NCBI RefSeq assembly: GCF_020171805.1
Contig: NZ_JAIVAF010000001.1
Span: 248,001-312,000 of the forward strand
Source of the DNA: Guptibacillus algicola
GTDB lineage: Bacteria > Bacillota > Bacilli > Bacillales > Guptibacillaceae
Reading direction: 5' to 3'
Length of the DNA stretch: 64,000 nt
Position numbers and translations under genes: made by a program. This document shows, piece by piece, positions 8,644 to 17,393 of the stretch. Numbering within the stretch: position 1 is the stretch's first letter; the number at the start of each line of letters is the position of its first letter. The notes below the pieces were generated by a model. That model made no database searches and was not told the origin of the DNA. It saw only the letters and a list, made by a program, of their open reading frames with translations.

Positions 8644-10260
8644 CTACCTCAGCAATTGTTTGATCGTAAATGGCAGCATATCTAGTAATGTGCCAAACGA
8701 ATAGGTTAATTCTAGTCTCTCAGTCCATTTATGAGCATCTTTTCCTTTTGGTCCGAGGTTCATTACTGGCACCTTTAATTGTTCAAGAGCTTCCAAAGGG
8801 AGGTTATATGATTGTCCAAACAACGGCATATTGTCACTGAGTGGTTTAATCGTCTCTTTTGTTCGTTCGAGACCAACGAAACTAAGATCAGATAGTCCCG
8901 GGAAATAGTGTTGGTGCTTTAACGTCACCCCGTGTTGCTTTTGACTATATGAGATAACCTCTTTGATCGTTTCCTGTATAAACGTATCCTTACGAGAAGA
9001 AACAGCAGGATAGAAAGGTGGATTATAGAAAAGAACGATCATCGGGCCATCTTCCTTACAAAGAGATGCAAGGTCAAACACCATCCTAGTTGATAAATCT
9101 CGGTCACCAAGATCTTTGTAATTTGCCATAATATAGTCTTGTCGCCTCTTAATCTCTGGCTCTCCAAACAATTCTACTGCCCTCTTCAACAATTGATGAT
9201 AAGAAAGAACCCGCACATGAAAGGGTTCAGGTTTAAACGACTGAAGTTTTGAGAATGCTTTTGCTCGTTCAATATAGTGTTCTTCGATTCGCTTAGCCGC
9301 TTTTTCAACAGACTTGAATAGTTTATTTGTCATCTCTTCTATACTGCTCTCCATTCCAAGCACGTTAAAAAGAGTGACACCAACATGGGGGATTTGTACA
9401 GAGTATTCTTCTTTCAAATCTTTCTGCATTAAATTCGTTGGAGGTGGCGTAACCTCACCCTCCACAATCTCACAAAAGTCCTGGTTAAGTTCTAACTCTC
9501 TTGTGACTTCTGCTGCCATGTAGTTTGCATTCAAACCAGAAAAAGGTTCACCAACATGGGTTTCTCGACCATAACAGAAGAACCCAGGTAGCAATTTCCC
9601 TATAGAACCTGAATATACGTACATATTTTGATCGCCCGGATACTTAGTGAACACCGGTTCTGAATTCAAGCAAGCCGTATATTCTAAGTCATATTGTTTT
9701 GCAAGCTCCACAAGAATAGGCACAGCCTCGATCATTCCGATTGAATTAGCCTCTTCATCTGGAACAGTAAGGAAGAGAATATTCCCATCAAATTCCCCAA
9801 GAGCGGCTTTCTCAAGCATACTCATTTGAAGAGCAAGACCCGACTTCATATCCATAACCCCTCGTCCAAACAACCATTCACCATGGTCTAAGTCGTTTTG
9901 GACATCTAGTGGCAATTTATCGCTATTTTTATAAAACTCTTCTGTTAGATCATAAGGACTGAAGGCAAGGTTCTTCCATTGTCCGTAGTCTTCCACGTCA
10001 ACAACATCGAAATGACTGATCAAGATGACGGTCTTGTTCGATGTGCTATTCTTCACGAGACCTGTAACAAAAAAACGACCATCACTTGTAGGGTGAAGAG
10101 CAAGCTGATCGGGATTTTTTTTGAAGTACGTTAAATCCTGTAGCTGCAAGTGAATATACTCTGCAAGAGCTATTTCAGGATATGATCCGGTAACGCTTTG
10201 ATGGTCTACTAGTCTCGTTAATAAGTACAATAGCGTCTCTTTTGTCTGCCATTTCCCCAT
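8644..10260 (-). CDS. M20 family metallohydrolase, RocB-like (YqjN type)
   Basis: A 538-residue, apparently cytosolic member of the M20 peptidase/deacylase superfamily. The metal-binding stretches are visible: SHFDVVDVE (about 93-101), RGVMDMKSG (about 139-147) and VPDEEANSIG (about 172-181). The length and C-terminal region match the RocB/YqjN subfamily, named for an arginine-catabolism gene but without a clearly defined substrate. The ATG at 10260 is preferred because GGAGGG lies 6-7 bases before it; the frame stays open upstream by 46 codons that resemble no M20 protein. It is divergent from the GDPD gene. Confidence 0.85.
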   Translation of the reverse strand: MGKWQTKETLLYLLTRLVDHQSVTGSYPEIALAEYIHLQLQDLTYFKKNPDQLALHPTSDGRFFVTGLVKNSTSNKTVILISHFDVVDVEDYGQWKNLAFSPYDLTEEFYKNSDKLPLDVQNDLDHGEWLFGRGVMDMKSGLALQMSMLEKAALGEFDGNILFLTVPDEEANSIGMIEAVPILVELAKQYDLEYTACLNSEPVFTKYPGDQNMYVYSGSIGKLLPGFFCYGRETHVGEPFSGLNANYMAAEVTRELELNQDFCEIVEGEVTPPPTNLMQKDLKEEYSVQIPHVGVTLFNVLGMESSIEEMTNKLFKSVEKAAKRIEEHYIERAKAFSKLQSFKPEPFHVRVLSYHQLLKRAVELFGEPEIKRRQDYIMANYKDLGDRDLSTRMVFDLASLCKEDGPMIVLFYNPPFYPAVSSRKDTFIQETIKEVISYSQKQHGVTLKHQHYFPGLSDLSFVGLERTKETIKPLSDNMPLFGQSYNLPLEALEQLKVPVMNLGPKGKDAHKWTERLELTYSFGTLLDMLPFTIKQLLR

Positions 10261-10412
10261 TAGAATGCCCTCCTTCTTCTCTATAGCTTTTGCAAATGAA
10301 ACCCGTTTTTGGTAGGTTAAATGAGAATCGAAAGACTTTTTAAAACATTTTAACTGTATATAATATTTTATACATACTGATCCTGAAAAGACCAGCAAGA
10401 ATGGAGGAAAAC

Positions 10413-11198
10413 ATGACTATTATCTTTGCTCATCGAGGCGCAAGCAGGCAATGCCCAGAAAATACAATGAGTGCATTCAAACGGGCTGTAGAACTTGGTG
10501 CTGGAGGAATCGAATTTGATATCCAGCTATCGAGTGACGATGTCCCTGTCGTGATTCATGATCGAACATTAAAACGGACGGCTTCCGGAAGAGGAACTGT
10601 TACAGAAACACCTTTTTCTGATTTAAGAAAGCATGATGCAGGAAGCTGGTTTTCTCCTTCTTTCAAAGGAGAATTGATTCCTTCGCTCGAAGAAGTGCTG
10701 ATCTTTGCGAATCAATACCCTAACCTTTGGTTAAACATAGAACTGAAATATTATAGTGACACGAATGTAAAGCTAGCAGAGAAAAGTATTCCCCTTATCA
10801 AAAAACATCGATCCGAAAAAAATACAGTCATTTCAAGCTTTGAACACAACCGACTCGTCGATGTTCATAAACTTTGGTCAAAAGTAGAAACGGCTCCAAT
10901 CTATAAAGCCAGCTTACATGAGCCATGGGACTATGCGAAAAACCTAAAAGCAAAAGCAATTCATCCACAATATAAAACCGTTGATCGTTCACTTACAAAA
11001 GCATCTCAGTCTCATGGTATTAATGTTAGACCTTATACAGTAAATGATGAACGTCTTATTAAACAGCTACTAGAATGGGAAGCTGACGGAATTATAACGG
11101 ATGTACCTGACTTAGCTTTAAAGATTATGAAAAATGAGCACATTCCTCAAGAAAGACGCTCATGGTTAAAAGCGATTTGGCAATTCATCAAAAGATAA
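10413..11198 (+). CDS. Glycerophosphodiester phosphodiesterase (cytosolic)
   Basis: A GDPD family TIM-barrel enzyme hydrolysing glycerophosphodiesters to glycerol-3-phosphate and an alcohol. The motifs are AHRGASRQCPENT (His7-Arg8), IEFDIQLSSDD (Glu34, Asp36) and VVIHD (His49), the expected metal-binding and catalytic set. No signal peptide is present, so it acts inside the cell, as UgpQ/YqiK-type enzymes do. The ATG at 10413 is preferred to one 12 bases upstream, since GGAGG overlaps the upstream codons and is correctly spaced only for the second. A C-terminal basic segment may touch the membrane. Confidence 0.92.
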   Translation: MTIIFAHRGASRQCPENTMSAFKRAVELGAGGIEFDIQLSSDDVPVVIHDRTLKRTASGRGTVTETPFSDLRKHDAGSWFSPSFKGELIPSLEEVLIFANQYPNLWLNIELKYYSDTNVKLAEKSIPLIKKHRSEKNTVISSFEHNRLVDVHKLWSKVETAPIYKASLHEPWDYAKNLKAKAIHPQYKTVDRSLTKASQSHGINVRPYTVNDERLIKQLLEWEADGIITDVPDLALKIMKNEHIPQERRSWLKAIWQFIKR

Positions 11199-11273
11199 GC
11201 GTCAAACCTGTCTTCATGTAAGAGGCATGCTATACTTTTAACTAATGTAACGATATAAGGAGAGAAGACAAAG

Positions 11274-12293
11274 ATGACAGCAGCCCTTTTCACGCCATAT
11301 ACGATTAAAAACGTAACGTTTCCAAATAGAATTGTGATGAGCCCTATGTGTATGTATTCTTGTGAAGCTAGGGATGGGAAAGCCACAAACTTTCATTACA
11401 CGCATTATACGTCGCGAGCTGTTGGGAAGGTTGGACTCATCTTCACTGAAGCAGCTGCAGTTACGATGCAGGGGCGTATTTCACCTGAAGATTTAGGAAT
11501 TTGGAGCGACGAGCATATCGAAGGGTTAACGAATATTGTTACTCTTTCTAAAGAGCAAGGCGCTAAGGTAGGCATTCAGCTTGCCCATGCTGGTAGAAAA
11601 GCGAAGGTAGATGGATCGATTCTTGCTCCATCCGCTCTTCCTTTCGACGATAAGATGAAAACACCTGAAGAGATGACGAAAGAACAAATTCAAGACACGA
11701 TCACAGCATTCCAAGAGGGAGCTAGACGAGCAAAAGAATCAGGATTCGATGTGATTGAGCTGCACGCAGCTCACGGCTATTTAATTAGTGAGTTTCTTTC
11801 ACCTCTTACGAATAATCGGAACGACGAATACGGAGGTACAAGAGAAAAACGATATAAGTTTCTAAGAGAAACAATCGACTCCGTAAAAAATGTGTGGGAC
11901 GGGCCGTTATTCGTAAGAATTTCTGCAGATGAGTACCACGAAGAAGGGAACACGATCGACGACTTTATTTACTTCGCTTCTGAAATGAAGACACAAGGAG
12001 TTGATCTTGTCGACTGTAGCACAGGAGGAATCGTTCCAGCGAAAATCAATGCTTATCCAGGCTATCAAGTCACTCACGCAGAACGAATCCGCAGAGGGGC
12101 TACCATCGCTACAGGCGCAGTTGGACTAATCACTCATCCTCTTCAAGCTGAAGAGATTATTCAGAACGAGCGTGCAGATCTTGTCTTCTTAGCAAGAGAG
12201 CTCCTTCGTAATCCTTACTGGCCAAGAACAGCTGCAGTTGAACTAGGGGTTGAACTTGAAGCTCCTAAGCAATATGAACGTGGTTGGAATTAA
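11274..12293 (+). CDS. namA: NADPH dehydrogenase NamA, Old Yellow Enzyme family
   Basis: An FMN-dependent ene-reductase, the counterpart of B. subtilis YqjM (338 residues; 339 here). The YqjM-type hallmarks are present: Cys26 and Tyr28 in MSPMCMYS, which tune FMN and bind substrate; the [14 protein letters not shown] segment with the substrate-binding His residues; and NDEYGG near 185. It reduces activated alkenes and responds to electrophiles and xenobiotics in B. subtilis. AAGGAGAG precedes the ATG. It is followed by a strong terminator shared with convergent rnz. Confidence 0.95.
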   Translation: MTAALFTPYTIKNVTFPNRIVMSPMCMYSCEARDGKATNFHYTHYTSRAVGKVGLIFTEAAAVTMQGRISPEDLGIWSDEHIEGLTNIVTLSKEQGAKVGIQLAHAGRKAKVDGSILAPSALPFDDKMKTPEEMTKEQIQDTITAFQEGARRAKESGFDVIELHAAHGYLISEFLSPLTNNRNDEYGGTREKRYKFLRETIDSVKNVWDGPLFVRISADEYHEEGNTIDDFIYFASEMKTQGVDLVDCSTGGIVPAKINAYPGYQVTHAERIRRGATIATGAVGLITHPLQAEEIIQNERADLVFLARELLRNPYWPRTAAVELGVELEAPKQYERGWN

Positions 12294-12320
12294 ATCTCTT
12301 TTATTAGCTTAACTCATAAT

Positions 12321-12359
12321 AAAACCTACTCCTATTGTGTCATTAGGAGTAGGTTTTTT
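12321..12359. terminator. Bidirectional terminator between namA and rnz
   Basis: Perfect ten-base arms ACCTACTCCT / AGGAGTAGGT with A and T tracts on either side. Confidence 0.88.
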
Positions 12360-12378
12360 ACTGTTAGAAACAAGAAAG

Positions 12379-13308
12379 TTAAATTTTTGGACTAGAGTGC
12401 TGAGGGATATGTATCGAATCATGATCCTTCACGATCTGAGTGTTAGAAAAGATTTCCTTCGCCTCATCCAACATACGATCAAGATCTTCCTCTTGATAGC
12501 GTGAACTAATATGGGTAAGGACGAGCTTTTTTACATCAGCTTCCCGTGCAATGCTTGCTGCTTCTACCGTTGTAGAGTGAAAATAATCATAAGCAAGCGT
12601 TTCTTTATCTTTTGAAAATGTCGCTTCATGAACGAGCAAGTCTGCCCCTTGTGCTAACGTGATCGTTTTCTTACTATACCGTGTATCACCACAGATTACG
12701 AGACAACGTCCAGGTATGACTGGCCCCGTAACCTCGTCAGCAGTAATGATTCTTCCATTATGCTCTATTTCTCCGCCCGCTTTCAGTTTTTTATATAACG
12801 GACCTGGCTTCACACCAAACCTTTTGAGCTTATCAACATCAAGGCGCCCTGGCTTATTGGCTTCTATGATCCTGTATCCAAAACTCGTTATGCCGTGTTC
12901 AAGTAAAGCAGTCTCTACCTCATAGTCACCTAGTTGCATACCCATTTCCTGATTGATTTCAACGATATGAAGAGAATACCGCAAGTACGTCCCGCTTACT
13001 TTCAAGGAAGAGTCAATAAACTCTTTAATCCCAACAGGTCCATAGATCGTTAAATCTGACTCTCCACTTTGAAAGGATCGACTACCGAGCAAACCAGGTA
13101 AACCAAATATGTGATCACCATGCAAATGAGTAATAAAAATCTTAGTGATTTTGCTTAGAGTGATCGTTGACGAAAGGATTTGGTGCTGTGTAGCTTCACC
13201 GCAGTCAAAAAGCCAGGTTTCACCGCTCTCAATGCGTAATGCGATTGAGCTAACGTTCCTTTTTGTAGATGGTACGCCTCCCCCTGTTCCTAGAAATGTA
13301 AGATCCAC
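12379..13308 (-). CDS. rnz: Ribonuclease Z (tRNA 3' endonuclease)
   Basis: A metallo-beta-lactamase-fold endonuclease that trims the 3' trailer of tRNA precursors lacking an encoded CCA. The zinc motif HLHGDH spans residues 61-66, preceded by GTGGGVPS near 7-14. Downstream lie the exosite-bearing region, CGDTRYS, HEATF and the final HISSRY. The length (309) is that of B. subtilis YqjK/RNase Z. The start is GTG at 13308, behind AAAGGATGGG. The neighbours match the yqjK-yqjM order of B. subtilis. Confidence 0.95.
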   Translation of the reverse strand: MDLTFLGTGGGVPSTKRNVSSIALRIESGETWLFDCGEATQHQILSSTITLSKITKIFITHLHGDHIFGLPGLLGSRSFQSGESDLTIYGPVGIKEFIDSSLKVSGTYLRYSLHIVEINQEMGMQLGDYEVETALLEHGITSFGYRIIEANKPGRLDVDKLKRFGVKPGPLYKKLKAGGEIEHNGRIITADEVTGPVIPGRCLVICGDTRYSKKTITLAQGADLLVHEATFSKDKETLAYDYFHSTTVEAASIAREADVKKLVLTHISSRYQEEDLDRMLDEAKEIFSNTQIVKDHDSIHIPQHSSPKI

Positions 13309-13398
13309 TAAATCCCATCCTTTCAGATACCGTTTCTCGCAAAGAAAAGCAACATCCTTTAAACTAGTTAGTATACTACTATCCTAGGAGCTACTCTT

Positions 13399-13995
13399 AT
13401 GCTTACAAACAAACGGTTACTCACCACCATTTTAATCGCTCACCTTTTGCTTTTCTTGAGCTTCTTCGTATTCTCAAACGTCTTCTGGCAGGTATTTACG
13501 GTCTCTTTACTGCTATTAATTATTTTATCTTACCGATCGGCCACATGGAAGAAAATCACCTTCGATCAATTATTGATTGGGACTCTGAGTGGGCTGCTTT
13601 TATACCTGTTATTTTATATTGGGAAGCAATTTATGCTCATCCTATTTCCTGAGATGATCACTAGCCTACAGTCTTTATATGATTTCATTTCTCCTAAAGA
13701 AAAATGGCATTACGTTAGCCTGATCCTTGTCATTATTCCGGGCGAAGAATTATTTTGGCGAGGGTTCGTACAAGGGAAATTGGAAAAAGCATCGACGGCT
13801 TTTCCCATTCTATTAGCTACCGTTCTTTATACTAGTGTACATATCTACGCTGGTACCTTACTATTACTCGCCGCTGCACTACTTGCAGGGTTCACATGGG
13901 GCTACCTTTATAAACGCACAGGAACGATCACTGTTCCTATTTTATCTCATCTTGTTTTTGATTTAATGCTGCTCGTTTTCTTTCCTCTTCTTTGA
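13399..13995 (+). CDS. CPBP family intramembrane metalloprotease
   Basis: A polytopic 198-residue protein of the CPBP (Abi/CAAX protease-like) family. All three motifs are intact: E116-E117-xxx-R121 (GEELFWRG), the H148 motif (YTSVH) and H184-xxx-D188 (HLVFD). Catalysis should take place within the membrane. Substrates in Bacillus are unknown. GGAG precedes the ATG. The last 33 bases overlap the 3' end of the opposite-strand DUF4129 gene, so the two mRNAs are complementary at their ends. Confidence 0.88.
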   Translation: MLTNKRLLTTILIAHLLLFLSFFVFSNVFWQVFTVSLLLLIILSYRSATWKKITFDQLLIGTLSGLLLYLLFYIGKQFMLILFPEMITSLQSLYDFISPKEKWHYVSLILVIIPGEELFWRGFVQGKLEKASTAFPILLATVLYTSVHIYAGTLLLLAAALLAGFTWGYLYKRTGTITVPILSHLVFDLMLLVFFPLL

Positions 13996-15195
13996 TCGTT
14001 TCATCTCTTGTAAAAGGTTCTTCACGAGAGCTTTATACTGAAGAACCTCCTCCTCAGTAATGCTCTCGTTTGCATACCGTATTTTGTCATACACGCTGAT
14101 CAATTTTGTTTGCTCATCAGTATACCCCGGTAGCCTTTCATACCATTCAGATAATGTTTCACTTTTTTCTCGTTGATAGCCATATTTCACGGCTTTTATC
14201 TCCAACTGATACGTTAACTTCCTGACAACATGCGCTGGTGGTTTGCTTTTTATTCTGCTATTCGTTTCAGGGGCATGAGTAGACGGCTCATTCCACGTAT
14301 GAGTGACAGCACTTGGCTGAAAGTATGATAAAACAATCCTTTTTCTCATGATAACAATGACTAGAATGACGATTATTATCGTTACTAACACATAGAGAAA
14401 AGGCTCATAATTGAAAGAAGACGTTGCTTCAAGCTGATCGACCGAATCAGTTTTGATAGGATCCCCGTTCGCTGCCTCTTGAAAGGAAGCTAAGTCCTCT
14501 TCTCCTGAGTTAAACGTTATCAGTAGCGTTAGCCAGTAGATCGGTAATCCAATCACATAACTTAACCCGCCTATAACAGTAGAAATGCCTTTAAGAATGA
14601 TGGGTCTTAAGGTGATAAAAACCGTAACACCGCTTACGACTATGAAGGATATAAGCGCGATTGTACTAAAAGCCAATAAAGCACTCTTCCCTGTTGACTC
14701 TTCATCTCTCAACTGCTTAAATGTTCTACTACATAACAAGAAAAGAAATTGAACAAAAGGGATGATAAAAACGAAAGATCTCAGCTCACTAGCGGGAGCG
14801 ACCAAATAATAAACGACAGCTCCTATAAAACAAAAGAAAATGGGGGAAATGTTCGACACCCGATCAGGTTCTTTTATGTTTAAATAAATCACCCAACTGT
14901 TGGCGAAAGTTATCAGAAGGGCTTGCCAGATTGGTAAGCCGCTTATCCATCCGACAAATAGTAAAAGTATCATTCCCACTGATAGTTTCATACCCGACAA
15001 TTCTTTCAAATTAGTTGAACTTAACCAGTAGAAGTAAATCATCAGTATCCCTAACCCAGTTAGCGCCATCGCCGTGAAGGGAATAATCGGCAAATTAGAA
15101 TCATCAAACAAATTCATGTACATTAATAAAAGGTAAGTTAGGGTGATATCTGATAAATAATTGAATAGTTGAGATCCTATCAGTTGCTTTCTCAA
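13963..15195 (-). CDS. Polytopic membrane protein with C-terminal DUF4129-like domain
   Basis: A 410-residue protein with about five to seven membrane helices in the first 220 residues, another near 265-285, and a soluble C-terminal domain (about 325-400; SETLSEWYERL, then VYDKIRYANE). That domain resembles DUF4129, the domain at the end of transglutaminase-like membrane proteins. No transglutaminase Cys-His-Asp core is visible. It is the last gene of a MoxR-DUF58-membrane protein operon, and its start overlaps the DUF58 stop by four bases. It is the positional counterpart of B. subtilis yebA but lacks the enzyme domain. Function unknown. Confidence 0.75.
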   Translation of the reverse strand: MRKQLIGSQLFNYLSDITLTYLLLMYMNLFDDSNLPIIPFTAMALTGLGILMIYFYWLSSTNLKELSGMKLSVGMILLLFVGWISGLPIWQALLITFANSWVIYLNIKEPDRVSNISPIFFCFIGAVVYYLVAPASELRSFVFIIPFVQFLFLLCSRTFKQLRDEESTGKSALLAFSTIALISFIVVSGVTVFITLRPIILKGISTVIGGLSYVIGLPIYWLTLLITFNSGEEDLASFQEAANGDPIKTDSVDQLEATSSFNYEPFLYVLVTIIIVILVIVIMRKRIVLSYFQPSAVTHTWNEPSTHAPETNSRIKSKPPAHVVRKLTYQLEIKAVKYGYQREKSETLSEWYERLPGYTDEQTKLISVYDKIRYANESITEEEVLQYKALVKNLLQEMKRSKKRKENEQH

Positions 15196-16412
15196 ATGAC
15201 TTCCCCCTTCACAAGCTTTCTAAGAAATGCACCATGTTCAGAGGTTACCACTTCAAAACATTTGCTTCCTCTTTTCTCGAGCTCGTTAAATAAAGAGGAC
15301 TCAGCATGACTCATGCTAGTTTCACCGACTCTTACGATAAGCGATTCTCTACTATATAAATTCTGCTTAAGCATGCCTACCATGCGAAAATGTGAAACGA
15401 TCGGCTTGCTGCTGTCAATCCGGGAAAGTAACTCCAAGGCTTTACTAAGGTGGACTCTTCCTTCTCCAGATCGGAGCATCATATAGGGAGACGAGCCACC
15501 CGGGTCTACATTTATATGTATTTCGAAGGCGTAACCGAGCTTCGTTGCTTTTTCACATAAAAATGCTAACTGGCTTATGTACTCTTCAAGGTGTTGAGAA
15601 ACTTGTGCTGGGACACCATAACGTTTTACTGAAACGTCTAATATAAACACCCATTTCATCTCGATTGAAGGCTCATACAGCTTCGTTTTCAACTCTGAAG
15701 TCTTTGCGGATGCTTTCCAATGGATGCGGTTGAAAGAGTCCGAACTAACGTACTCTCTTGCACCAGACGGCGCAGATAAATTTTCATATAGCGAGTGAAC
15801 AACCGTTGACGTTCCAGCTGCTGTAATGGATGGCTGTTGACCTTCCTTCACTCTGTTCAGTTGTGGATAGATTAGAACTTCAGAAGCCCGATAATCAGTC
15901 AACTCACAACTTGTTGACCCAAAGCCAAATAAGTCTTCTACGACAAGTTCCACACGACTCACTTTCATCGTTCCTCGATGTCTTGCATGTATAGGTACAG
16001 TGAGTGTTTTATTTGCTCCTCTCGGGAGTGACAGTCTAATACTGTATGTATTTACATTTAAATGAGAAGATTCTTCAAAGCGAATATCCGTTTCTGCTAC
16101 TGCAATTGAATCCAATGAAAATGATAATTTTCCATTCCATATAGGAAGCTTTCCTGTATTCGATATACTGAAGGATAGTTCAGAGCTTTCCCCTTGAAAA
16201 AGTTTAAGTACTGTTTGATTGTTTTTCACATGTACAGATGTCGTAACCTTTTTTAAATACCATTTAGTAAACGTATTAATAAAGATAAAAGAAATAGAAA
16301 TCATCAATAACGGGATGTTTTGCAAATATAATCCTACTAATAGGACGATCCAACTTAGAGCTGAAGTCACTTGCATAAGATTAGATAAAGTCATATCCTC
16401 ATATTTATTCAT
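15192..16412 (-). CDS. DUF58 domain protein of a MoxR operon
   Basis: A 406-residue protein with two adjacent N-terminal membrane helices (about 15-50), a beta-rich region, and the DUF58 core starting with GAREYVSSDSFNRIHWKAS (about 222-240), which has the typical Arg/Asp/His-Trp-Lys pattern. The DUF58 region folds like a vWA-related domain in known members. DUF58 proteins are almost always coded beside MoxR ATPases, as here (B. subtilis yeaD). The start overlaps the moxR stop by one base. Probable role: client or adaptor of the MoxR ATPase in envelope assembly, inferred from context. Confidence 0.85.
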   Translation of the reverse strand: MNKYEDMTLSNLMQVTSALSWIVLLVGLYLQNIPLLMISISFIFINTFTKWYLKKVTTSVHVKNNQTVLKLFQGESSELSFSISNTGKLPIWNGKLSFSLDSIAVAETDIRFEESSHLNVNTYSIRLSLPRGANKTLTVPIHARHRGTMKVSRVELVVEDLFGFGSTSCELTDYRASEVLIYPQLNRVKEGQQPSITAAGTSTVVHSLYENLSAPSGAREYVSSDSFNRIHWKASAKTSELKTKLYEPSIEMKWVFILDVSVKRYGVPAQVSQHLEEYISQLAFLCEKATKLGYAFEIHINVDPGGSSPYMMLRSGEGRVHLSKALELLSRIDSSKPIVSHFRMVGMLKQNLYSRESLIVRVGETSMSHAESSLFNELEKRGSKCFEVVTSEHGAFLRKLVKGEVI

Positions 16413-17368
16413 TAAATATTCATTCCACTTCGACTCACTTCAACAGGGACATCGATGTCTTTTAGAATAGTTTCTAAAGCCTGCATCTTCGTGATTCTCA
16501 TCGAACTTTCTAACGATAATACGATGCGGTGGCTTAGGACAAAGGGTGCTACAAACTGAATATCTTCAGGCACAACAAAACTCCTTCCTTCAATAAATGC
16601 TTTCCCCTTTGCAGCTTTCATAAATGCAAGTGTCCCTCTTGGACTTACACCTACATCAATGGCTTCATTATTTCGAGTTTCTTGAACGATTGAAAGTAAA
16701 TAATTTTCTAGAATTTCTTCAATATGCACATCGTTAACTTGATGTTGTAATTCTATCATTTCCTCTGGAGTAAAGACTGCGCTAAGGTCGTCGATAGGAA
16801 TGCCATACTTCATCATGCTAAGCATTTCCTTCTCTTGATCAAATGTAGGGTATCCGCTCTTCATCTGCATGAAAAAACGATCCATTTGAGCTTCAGGTAA
16901 TGGAAATGTCCCTTGGGATTCAAGGTGGTTTTGTGTTGCGATGACAATGAAAGGCTTTGGGAGTTGTAACGTCTTTCCTTCGATCGTGACTTGCTTTTCT
17001 TCCATTACCTCTAACAAACTTGATTGAGTTCGTGGGGTTGCACGGTTAATTTCATCGGCCAATAATACGTTTGTCATAACAGGACCTGGACGCATTTCGA
17101 ATTCCTGATCTCTCGGATTAAAGAATTCAATACCTGTTACATCACTCGGAAGGACGTCAGGAGTAAATTGTATCCTTCTGAAATCACCACCAAGTAACAC
17201 TGCAATGGACTTTGCCAGAAGTGTTTTTCCTGTACCAGGAACATCTTCAAGGAGAATGTTTCCATTATTTAGCAATGAAATCATCACTAGTTCCACAAGC
17301 TCTTCTTTTCCAACAAGGACTTTCTTAATTTCGTTTTGTACGTGCTCCATTTTCAAGGAAATCGACAT
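16412..17368 (-). CDS. MoxR-type AAA+ ATPase
   Basis: A 318-residue AAA+ protein of the MoxR branch: Walker A DVPGTGKT (42-49), Walker B LLADEINRA (about 106-114), sensor 1 ATQN and the arginine-finger region QMDRFFM. It probably acts as a hexameric chaperone for the DUF58 and membrane proteins coded immediately downstream in the same operon (B. subtilis yeaC counterpart). GAAGGAG precedes the ATG. The gene starts 26 bases after the dinB stop on the same strand, so it may be read through from dinB. Confidence 0.9.
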   Translation of the reverse strand: MSISLKMEHVQNEIKKVLVGKEELVELVMISLLNNGNILLEDVPGTGKTLLAKSIAVLLGGDFRRIQFTPDVLPSDVTGIEFFNPRDQEFEMRPGPVMTNVLLADEINRATPRTQSSLLEVMEEKQVTIEGKTLQLPKPFIVIATQNHLESQGTFPLPEAQMDRFFMQMKSGYPTFDQEKEMLSMMKYGIPIDDLSAVFTPEEMIELQHQVNDVHIEEILENYLLSIVQETRNNEAIDVGVSPRGTLAFMKAAKGKAFIEGRSFVVPEDIQFVAPFVLSHRIVLSLESSMRITKMQALETILKDIDVPVEVSRSGMNI

Positions 17369-17393
17369 TAGAATAACTCCTTCTCAACAAGTT

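Noticed and set aside
8644-10398. Full-length 584-codon reading of the RocB-like gene
   Set aside because: The first 46 codons lack a ribosome site and family similarity; the ATG at 10260 has GGAGGG at the right distance.
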